A stretch of DNA of 6,942 nucleotides from Alphaproteobacteria bacterium (GTDB lineage Bacteria > Pseudomonadota > Alphaproteobacteria > JAJTHO01): the NCBI GenBank assembly GCA_021297975.1, contig JAJTHO010000172.1:1-6942 (forward strand), read 5' to 3'. The notes under the pieces are model-generated. The model saw only the letters and a list, made by a program, of their open reading frames with translations. It did no database searches and was not told where the DNA came from. Below, in pieces: positions 1 to 6,800 of the stretch (position 1 is the stretch's first letter; the number at the start of each line of letters is the position of its first letter). A program made the position numbers and the translations under genes.

Positions 1-1553
1 CACGCCGCCGCATCGCACCCCGGCGCGTTCTTATCCCCGGGGCGAAGGATAGTTGCACCCGATGCCCCATATAGCCGCTGCCAATCGCGCAGCGCACGGG
101 GGGCGCGGCTGTAACTGAGCACCGTCAGCGCCTGCTGCTGCACCAACACCACGCTGCGCCCATCGGCGCTTATCAGCACATCGGGCGGCGGCTGATGCGC
201 TATCAGCCACGCGAGGCCACTTAAACACAGCAGCGCACAAAGCTTTACCCAGCGCCGCCGCTGGTAAAACAGCAGCGCGAGCAGACCCAGCAGCACCGGC
301 ACGCACCAGCCGGGAAACGGCGGCACGCTCTGCGTTGCCTGCGGCCAGGCGGCAATCGTTTCGGCGAGCGTCGTCATCTGCCGCAGCCCCCACAGCGCGG
401 GCGCCGCCGCCCATTCTGTTTGCACAACGCTTGCCAGCGCTAAAAACGGCATAATCACAAAGCCCGACAACGGCGCGGCTAAAGCGTTGGCAACCACGGC
501 ATAAAGCTGCACCTGCTGAAAATAAAACGCGGTCAGCGGGGCTGTGGCGAGACTGATACTGATAGTTGTGGCGAGAAAGCCGCAGACGGTTATTTTCGCA
601 ATGCGCCAGACCTCTCCGCCCTGCCTTAGCCAAGCCCAGCCCGACAGCGCCCGCGCCGTCAGCAGCAGCGTCAAGACAGCGAGAAACGACAGCTGAAAAC
701 TCGGCGAGAGCACGGCGTTTGGCGCGATGGCGAGAATCCCGGCGGCGGCCAGCGCCAGCGTCCATAACGACAGCACCCGGCGGTCTAAAATAACCGCCAG
801 CATCACCAGCGCCCCCATCAGCCACGCCCGCACAGCGGGAATCTCAAACCCCGCCAAGGCCACATATGCCGTTGCCGCCAGCATCGCGCCCCACGCCGCC
901 GCCTTATGCGGCGCGGTCATGAAAAACAACAGCCCTAGGCGCAGCAGCAGAAACACGACACCAATAACCAGCGTCATGTGCGTGCCGGAAATCGACAGGT
1001 AATGATACAAGCCGCTGGCGCGGTAGGCATCGTTGACCGCATCCGGGATATAGCCGCGCTGCCCGGTAACAAAGGCGGCGGCGAGCGCGCCGGAGGCCGG
1101 ATCGTCTGGCGATGCCTGCATAAAAAATGCCGTGAGCGCGAGCCGCGTTGCCATCAAGCCGCGTTCAACGCCTTGATACCAAGGCAGGGAATCTTCAGGA
1201 ATGACAGTGGGCGCACCATACGAAAACCCAATCGCCTCAATACCCTTAATATCCGCTAAATATGCCCGCGCATCAAACGCGCCGGGTGCGGCCGGGGCGG
1301 GCGGTGTGCCGAGCCGTCCGGTGAGTGTAACCGTGTCATACAGCCGGGGCAGCGTGTCTGTTTTAACCGTTAGCCGCACCGCGCCGCTATAGCCAAAATC
1401 ATGGGGGGAAAGGGTCAGGCGCGCAGCGTCGGGGCGTGGTTCGATGTCCGTAACCGTGCCGCTGCCCGATTGGGTGCGCATGGTGTCTGCGAAAGCCGGC
1501 AGCGCGGGGGCGATGATTAGGCTCAGCAGCAGCGGGAGGAGAAACAAGCGCAT
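1..1553 (-). CDS. comEC: ComEC/Rec2-family DNA-uptake channel protein, 3' end beyond window
   Basis: ComEC forms the inner-membrane channel that passes single-stranded DNA into the cytoplasm during natural transformation. The minus-strand frame runs open for 517 codons from an ATG at 1553 to the window edge, with no stop. Residues 1-22 are a hydrophobic segment ending in AFA, resembling a signal peptide. Residues about 28-112 fit the DUF4131 OB-like domain, including the PGAFDARAYLADIKGIEAIGF stretch near 90-110 that links it to the membrane part. The Competence domain follows at about 155-430 with several transmembrane segments. Its family signature is YLSISGTHMTLVIG at 185-198, then EIPAVRAWLMG near 237-247 and LSPSFQLSFLAV at 282-293. 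After the last helices (about 416-452) comes PDVLISADGRSVVLV, which lacks the DVGQGD motif opening a metallo-beta-lactamase domain, as is common in alphaproteobacteria (from memory). An in-frame TAG at 1584-1586 bounds the start; TTG at 1568 is an alternative. No good ribosome site precedes 1553. The usual extra N-terminal helices are missing. Family assignment is firm; activity is unproven. Confidence 0.88.
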   Translation of the reverse strand, partial: MRLFLLPLLLSLIIAPALPAFADTMRTQSGSGTVTDIEPRPDAARLTLSPHDFGYSGAVRLTVKTDTLPRLYDTVTLTGRLGTPPAPAAPGAFDARAYLADIKGIEAIGFSYGAPTVIPEDSLPWYQGVERGLMATRLALTAFFMQASPDDPASGALAAAFVTGQRGYIPDAVNDAYRASGLYHYLSISGTHMTLVIGVVFLLLRLGLLFFMTAPHKAAAWGAMLAATAYVALAGFEIPAVRAWLMGALVMLAVILDRRVLSLWTLALAAAGILAIAPNAVLSPSFQLSFLAVLTLLLTARALSGWAWLRQGGEVWRIAKITVCGFLATTISISLATAPLTAFYFQQVQLYAVVANALAAPLSGFVIMPFLALASVVQTEWAAAPALWGLRQMTTLAETIAAWPQATQSVPPFPGWCVPVLLGLLALLFYQRRRWVKLCALLCLSGLAWLIAHQPPPDVLISADGRSVVLVQQQALTVLSYSRAPRALRDWQRLYGASGATILRPGDKNAPGCDAAA

Positions 1554-1580
1554 GGGGTGTTGTCGCAAACAGGCGGGGGT

Positions 1581-1604
1581 TGTCTATGGAAATGTGTGTC
1601 TATG
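1581..1604. repeat. spaced 8-base direct repeat upstream of comEC
   Basis: TGTCTATG occurs at 1581-1588 and again at 1597-1604, a 16-base period. On the comEC strand this reads CATAGACA, eight bases, CATAGACA, ending 28 bases before the comEC ATG. The spacing of about one and a half helical turns and the position could suit a regulator site or overlap a promoter. It could equally be a chance or local duplication in a short AT-rich stretch. No regulator is recognised and the functional reading is inference only. Confidence 0.4.
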
Positions 1605-1625
1605 TTTGCCGCTCGTTATTTTTTT

Positions 1626-1637
1626 AATGACGTCATT
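1626..1637. repeat. perfect 12-base palindrome at repeat boundary
   Basis: AATGACGTCATT is a perfect palindrome lying across the outer end of the large palindromic element. The right half (GTCATT, 1632-1637) is the first six bases of that element, and the left half (AATGAC, 1626-1631) is the same motif inverted. It may be the relic end of a second element placed back to back, or a preferred target. A run of seven T (1619-1625 on the plus strand) adjoins it; no plus-strand gene ends here for it to terminate. Confidence 0.6.
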
Positions 1638-1746
1638 CCGAGCAAACAAAACCTTTAGGTTTTGTGCCGTCGAGGAATCTCCTTGTTATTCTATGGGAGA
1701 TCCTTCGATTTCGCAAAACCTGTGGTTTTGCAGAACGAGGGATGAC
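1632..1746. repeat. 115-base imperfect palindrome, REP/MITE-like, able to form a four-way junction
   Basis: Two 51-base arms (1632-1682 and 1696-1746) flank a 13-base loop and are imperfect reverse complements; without gaps about 32 of 51 positions pair. The outer stem pairs 1632-1639 with 1739-1746 (one G-T wobble). The inner stem pairs 1670-1682 with 1696-1708 (one wobble, one A-C mismatch). Each arm also contains its own hairpin: ACAAAACC/GGTTTTGT at 1646-1665 with a four-base loop, and GCAAAACC/GGTTTTGC at 1713-1731 with a three-base loop, both perfect. Together these make a cloverleaf-like four-way junction. There is no open reading frame of interest in it. It resembles dispersed non-autonomous palindromic elements with GTCATTCCGAG ends; I cannot name the family. 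It lies between nuoG and comEC and might affect transcript ends or stability, which is inference. Confidence 0.8.
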
Positions 1747-1759
1747 CCACAAGAAGGCG

Positions 1760-1788
1760 CGTCATTGCGAGCGCAGCGAAGCAATCCA
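1760..1788. repeat. single unit of a short dispersed REP-like repeat
   Basis: This 29-base unit starts CGTCATTGCGAGCG and ends GAAGCAATCCA, 14 bases beyond the nuoG stop codon. ATTGC (1764-1768) pairs with GCAAT (1781-1785) over a 12-base loop. From memory, the same motif with GTCATTGCGAG and GAAGCAATCC blocks recurs as dispersed intergenic repeats in many proteobacterial genomes; only one copy is visible here, so repetition cannot be shown from the window. Its outer GTCATTGCGAG matches the GTCATTCCGAG end of the neighbouring larger element at all but one position, suggesting related ends. It could form a weak 3' hairpin on the nuoG transcript, but there is no following T run, so a terminator role is not supported. 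Confidence 0.7.
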
Positions 1789-1802
1789 TTTTGAAGAACA
1801 AC

Positions 1803-3815
1803 CTACGCCGCCTTAGGCTGCAACGACGGCAACACCGCCTTTGTGCATTCGGCCATTGTCTTCGACACCCGGCTGATAACATCCGTCCTATAATAATTCT
1901 GAATCGGGTAGACAAACGGCGTATCGGATAGCGCGGCGGCGTGCAGCAGCGGTGTGAACGGTGCAGCAGGCGTCACGGTATCCAGCGCCCCCACCAGCGG
2001 CAACTGTGTCCGCAGCTGCTCTGCCGTATCAAACGGCAACGCGCTGCCCACTAAACCCGACAACGCGCGGATGATTTTCCAATCTTCCTTGGCCTCACCC
2101 GGTGGCGGAACGGCCATCAAGGCGCGCTGCGCCCGGCCTTCGGTGTTCACATAGGTTGCATCTTTTTCCGTATAGGCCGCACCGGGCAGGATAACGTCGG
2201 CAACGTCCGCTCCGGCATCGCCGTGGTGCCCTTGGTAAATCACAAACGCGTCTTTGAGCTTCGCGGTATCCATCTCATCCGCGCCGAGCAGATAGACAAC
2301 TTTCATCGCGCCCGCAGCGGCTTTCGCCAAAATCTCGCGGGTCGCCGCCCCGCCCGCGCCCGGCACAAAGCCGATATCCAGCGCGCCCACGCGCCCGGCT
2401 GCGGTGTGCAGCACATTATACCCGTTCCAGCCCTCACGCTGCACCGGCAGGTGCTGCGCCGCGCTTACCAATGCTTCCGAATCGCTGCGCTGAAACGCCG
2501 CCTGACCCAGCACCACCATCGGCTTTGATGCACCTACAAAAAACGCGGCGGCATCTTTTATCGCCTGCGGCGTTGTCCCTAAATGCGTATAGGGATAGGT
2601 CAGCTCAAACGCCTCGCCAATCACAGCGATTTTCACGCCGCCTTTCAGCCAGCGTTTGCGAATCCGTGCATTCAGCAGCGGCGCTTCCCAGCGCGGATTC
2701 GTGCCAATCAGCAGAATCGCATCGGCCTGTTCAATCCCGGCAATCGTCGTGTTAAACAGATACCCGGCGCGGCCTTGCGCCGTGCTGAGTGTGTTACCCT
2801 CTGGGCGGCAATCAAGATTCGGGCTGCCCAAACGGTCAAACAACGTTTTCAGCGCAAACACGCTTTCCATATCGGCTAAATCACCGGCCAGCGCGGCGAT
2901 TTCCGTTCCCTTTGCGGCTTTCAGCGCACCCGCCGCTGCAGCCAGTGCCTCATCCCACGAGGCCGGAACCAGCTTGCCATTTTTGCGCACATACGGCTTA
3001 TCCAGCCGCTGTTTTTTCAGGCCATCACAGGCATAACGCGCCTTATCACCCAGCCACTCTTCATTAATATCATCATGAAGACGCGGCAACACGCGGAGGA
3101 CTTCCGCGCCGCGTGCATCAATGCGAATGTTCGAGCCAACGGCATCGAGCACATCGATGCTTTCTGTTTTGCGGAGTTCCCATGGCCGCGCGTTAAACGC
3201 ATACGGCGCACTGGTCAGCGCCCCCACCGGGCATAGATCAATCACGTTGGCCGAGAGTTCCGACGCAACCGCCTGCTCTAAGGTCGTGATTTCCATATTC
3301 TCGCCGCGGTTAATCGCGCCAATGGCCTCAACCCCCGCCACGTCTTCGGCAAAACGCACACAGCGCGTGCAATGAATACAGCGGGTCATCTCGGTTTTAA
3401 TCAAGGGGCCCATGTATTTTTCCGGCACAGCGCGGCGCATTTCCAGCGAGCGGCTACTATCGCCGCCGTAGGCCATCGCCTGATCCTGCAAATCACACTC
3501 GCCGCCCTGATCGCAAATCGGGCAATCCAGCGGGTGATTCAGCAGCAAAAATTCCATCACGCCTTCACGTGCTTTTTTAACCAGCGGCGTGTTGGTTTTA
3601 ATCACCATCCCCTCGTTCACCGGCATCGCGCAGGAGGCTATCGGCTTCGGCGCTTTTTCCATCTCAACAAGGCACATGCGGCAATTGCCCGCAATCGCCA
3701 GCCGCTCATGATAGCAGAAACGAGGGATTTCAACGCCCGCCAGTTCGCAGGCTTGAATCACGGTCAATCCGGCCGGGACTTCTATTTGTTTATCGTCAAT
3801 GGTCAGCGTCGGCAT
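1803..3815 (-). CDS. nuoG: NADH-quinone oxidoreductase subunit G (complex I 75-kDa type)
   Basis: NuoG is the large iron-sulfur subunit of the peripheral arm of respiratory complex I, passing electrons from NADH (via NuoF) towards quinone on the cytoplasmic face of the membrane. The 670-residue product has the usual alphaproteobacterial length. The N-terminal ferredoxin-like domain has the N1b [2Fe-2S] ligands C34, C45, C48 and C62. The N5 site is H94, C98, C101, C107 (HPLDCPICDQGGEC). The N4 site is C146, C149, C152 and C195. The N7 cysteines found in the E. coli protein are absent, with only C263 in that region, as in mitochondrial 75-kDa subunits. The rest is the molybdopterin-oxidoreductase-like fold, which carries no cofactor in this family. 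The C-terminal NYYRTDVISRVSKTMAECT is the conserved tail. The ATG at 3815 is followed directly by the ferredoxin fold and preceded by GAGG. It lies 60 bases after gltB on the same strand, and no nuoH follows it. Confidence 0.97.
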   Translation of the reverse strand: MPTLTIDDKQIEVPAGLTVIQACELAGVEIPRFCYHERLAIAGNCRMCLVEMEKAPKPIASCAMPVNEGMVIKTNTPLVKKAREGVMEFLLLNHPLDCPICDQGGECDLQDQAMAYGGDSSRSLEMRRAVPEKYMGPLIKTEMTRCIHCTRCVRFAEDVAGVEAIGAINRGENMEITTLEQAVASELSANVIDLCPVGALTSAPYAFNARPWELRKTESIDVLDAVGSNIRIDARGAEVLRVLPRLHDDINEEWLGDKARYACDGLKKQRLDKPYVRKNGKLVPASWDEALAAAAGALKAAKGTEIAALAGDLADMESVFALKTLFDRLGSPNLDCRPEGNTLSTAQGRAGYLFNTTIAGIEQADAILLIGTNPRWEAPLLNARIRKRWLKGGVKIAVIGEAFELTYPYTHLGTTPQAIKDAAAFFVGASKPMVVLGQAAFQRSDSEALVSAAQHLPVQREGWNGYNVLHTAAGRVGALDIGFVPGAGGAATREILAKAAAGAMKVVYLLGADEMDTAKLKDAFVIYQGHHGDAGADVADVILPGAAYTEKDATYVNTEGRAQRALMAVPPPGEAKEDWKIIRALSGLVGSALPFDTAEQLRTQLPLVGALDTVTPAAPFTPLLHAAALSDTPFVYPIQNYYRTDVISRVSKTMAECTKAVLPSLQPKAA

Positions 3816-3818
3816 GTG

Positions 3819-3822
3819 CCTC
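3819..3822 (-). promoter_or_regulatory. putative ribosome binding site of nuoG
   Basis: On the minus strand the sequence is TGAGGCAC followed by the nuoG ATG, so a GAGG core lies only three bases before the start. The spacing is shorter than ideal, but no better start is nearby, and the ferredoxin fold begins immediately after this ATG, which supports the chosen start. No strong promoter was recognised in the 60-base gap 3816-3875. Confidence 0.45.
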
Positions 3823-3875
3823 AGCTAGAGCAAATTCTCTGCACCCACAAGTATTTTATGCAGCCCTGCGCGGGC

Positions 3876-6800
3876 TTAAGACGCCGCCTTAATTTTTAGC
3901 GCCAAAATCTCTTTCGGTATCAAGAGCCGGAACGCCTTTTTCTCTGTCTCCCACCGCTGTAAAATCCCCTCTGCCAGCGCCGAGCCGGTGCGCAGAACAT
4001 GGGCACTTAAAAGCCCGCGCAGCTCATCGGTTGCCGCGCTGTCAAACGGCTCAACACTCACCGACTCCGCGTTAAGATAATCCAAAAGCCGCGCTTCGGG
4101 ATCATAGACATACGCCCGCCCGCCGGTCATCCCGGCGGCGAAATTATGCCCCACCGCGCCGAGGATAACCGCAACCCCGCCGGTCATATACTCACAGCCA
4201 TTCGCGCCGCAGCCTTCCACAACTGTTACCGCCCCCGAATTGCGCACGGCAAAGCGTTCGCCCGCCGCCCCGGCGGCATAAAGTTCCCCGCCCGTTGCGC
4301 CATACAAACAGGTGTTGCCAATCAGGGCATGGGATTGCCCCGGCGTTAAATTTCCCTGGCGCGGCGGGCGCACGGCGATAATCCCGCCGCAGAGGCCCTT
4401 GCCGACGTAATCATTCGCAATGCCGGAGAGGCTAAGCGTCACCCCCTTACAGGTAAACACGCCAAAAGATTGCCCGGCGCTGCCCTCTAAATTAATAACA
4501 AACTGGTCATCGGGCAGTGCGCTCATCCCGAATTTTTCGGTGATGTGCGCGGAGAGCCGTGCGCCCACGCTGCGATGGCGGGTGGAGATGGAATAAGTCA
4601 GCGTCCGCTTGCTCGCGCCTTGGGCAAAGGAATCGGCGGTGTCTTTCAAAATCTGCGCATCCAGCGTGTCTTCAACCTCAATCCGCCCTTGCGTTTTCTC
4701 GCGCCACGGTGCGCCGCGCTTGCCCGCATCCGCCGGAATTTCCGCGAGAACCGGGTTGAGGTCTAAACCGTGCAGTCCGGCGGCAAGACCGCTGCGCCAG
4801 CCCAGCAAATCGGCGCGGCCAATAATCTCATCCAGCGTGCGCGCCCCCATCAGGCTGAGGCAGCGGCGGACATCCTCGGCAATAAAGGTCATCAGGTTGA
4901 TAACCTTCTCGGCGCTGCCGCCGAATTTCTCGCGCAAGGTCTCATCCTGCGTGCAAATCCCCACCGGACACGTATTCGAATGGCATTGCCGCACCATCAG
5001 GCAACCCATGGCAACGAGCGCCGCTGTGCCGATACCGTATTCTTCTGCGCCCAAGAGCGCCGCAACAATAATATCCCGCCCGCTTTTCAGGCCGCCATCC
5101 GCCCGCAACACGACATTGCGCCGCAGGTCATTGAGCAGCAGCGTCTGGTGCACCTCCGCCAGGCCAATTTCCCAAGGAATCCCGGCGTGTTTAATGGATG
5201 ACTGCGGGCTTGCGCCCGTGCCGCCGTTATGGCCGGAGACAAGAATCACATCGGCGTTGGCTTTCGCAACCCCGGCGGCAATGGTGCCGATGCCGCTGCG
5301 CGCCACCAGCTTAACGCCCACCCGCGCACGAGGCGCGGCTTGCTTAAGGTCGTAAATAAGCTGGGCTAAATCCTCAATCGAATAGATATCATGATGCGGC
5401 GGCGGGGAAATCAGCATCACCCCCGGCGTTGCATGGCGCAGCCGGGCGATGAGTTCCGTCACCTTAAACCCCGGCAATTGCCCGCCTTCGCCCGGCTTTG
5501 CGCCCTGCGCCACCTTGATTTCCAGCTCTCGTGCTTGATTCAGGTATTCCGAGGTAACCCCAAAGCGGGCGCTGGCGATTTGTTTAATCGCCGAGTTCGC
5601 GCTGTCGCCATTCGCGAGGCGGGTATAGCGTTCGCGAATCTCGCCGCCCTCGCCGGAATCGGATTTCGCGCCGATGCGGTTCATGGCGATATTGAGTGTG
5701 CCGTGCGCCTCTGGTGACAGCGCGCCCAGCGACATGCCGGGGGTGACAAAACGCTGGCGAATCGAGGTGACGGGTTCTATTTCATCAACCGGCATCGGCT
5801 GCGCTGCCTCGCTCACTTCCAGCAAATCCCGCACCTGTATCGGCGGGCGGCTATGCAGCTTATCGACATACTGCCGGAACAATGCCGGATCGTTTTCCGT
5901 CACTGCCGTTTGCAGCAAATGAACAATCCCGCCGTCATACGCATGGGCTTCCTGTCCCGCCCGCACGCGGTAAAACCCGCCAATGGGCAGCACCGCCGGG
6001 TTTTGGCCGTAGGCCTCCCGGTGCAGCGCTTCTTTACGCGACGCCAGCGCCTCAATCCCTAGACCCGATAAACGGCTGGGCACGCTGGGGAAATATTTAT
6101 CCATGAGAGCGCGGGAAAGACCGATAGCCTCAAAATTATAACCGCCGCGATAGCTGGCAACCACACTGATGCCCAGCTTTGCCATGATTTTCAAAAGCCC
6201 ATCCGCCAGCGCCTTTTGATACTGCTTTAAGGCGGTCTCGAGCGTCAAACCGGGCAGAAGTCCTTGCGCGTGCCTTGCTGTGATGCTAGCCGCCGCCAGA
6301 TACGGGGTTACTGTTGTAGCGCCGCAAGCAATCAGCATGGCGGTGTGGTGTGGCTCAAGGCATTCAGAAGATTCGACGAGGAGCGCCGCGTGTGCCCGGC
6401 GGCGTTTCCGAATCAAAAAGCTGTTGAGTGCGCTCACCGCGAGCAGCATCGGCATAGACACCGTGTCAGCATCTTCTGCCGTATCGGTCAACAAAACGGC
6501 GCGAGCGCCCTTCTCAATGGCGCTGAGCGCGGCTAAACACAGCGCATCCACGGCTTTTTCTAAGGGTGTCTCAGCCGGATTATACGTTGCAGCTAACATC
6601 ACCATATCCTTGCCCAGCGCGGCTTTAAGCTGCGCCAGCTCATGGGGCAGCAAAATCGGCGTATCAAATTCCCACACCGGCGCGGTATCAGCCGCATCCG
6701 CCAGCAGATTTTGCAAATTCCCCAGCCGGGTTTTAAGGCTCATCACCCGCCGTTCGCGGATGGAATCCAGCGGCGGGTTGGTCACTTGGGCGAAATTTTG

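Noticed and set aside
31..825. 264-codon minus-strand ORF rich in Ala, Arg and Gly
   Set aside because: It is the out-of-frame shadow of comEC on the same strand; the true frame there encodes transmembrane segments and conserved ComEC motifs.
1646..1665. Intrinsic terminator of nuoG formed by the A/T-rich hairpin
   Set aside because: The T residues lie mainly inside the stem and only two T follow on the minus strand; better explained as part of the palindromic element.
1632..1746. tRNA gene, because of the cloverleaf-like fold
   Set aside because: Stem lengths, loop sizes and the absence of an anticodon arm, T-loop motif and CCA-side acceptor pattern do not fit a tRNA.
1691..1915. 74-codon minus-strand ORF overlapping the end of nuoG and the repeats
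   Set aside because: It reads through the palindromic element and out of frame through nuoG; no ribosome site or conserved content.
3816..3875. Promoter for nuoG in the gap (a TAAAAT-like -10)
   Set aside because: The only -35 candidate at suitable distance is TTAAGC with a 15-base spacer; too weak to call.
3862..3876. Hairpin AGCCC-tgcgc-GGGCT at the gltB stop codon as a terminator
   Set aside because: Five base pairs only and, on the gltB strand, followed by TGCATAAAATAC without a T run; not enough to call a terminator, though it may be a weak processing site.
3372..3899. 175-codon plus-strand ORF spanning the nuoG start and the gltB-nuoG gap
   Set aside because: Antisense to the iron-sulfur domain of nuoG, rich in His, Arg and Gln with no recognisable fold; explained by GC-rich codon bias of the real gene.
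4609..5355. 248-codon plus-strand ORF antisense to gltB
   Set aside because: Ser/Pro/Arg/Ala-rich low-complexity translation opposite the most conserved part of the FMN domain; a shadow.
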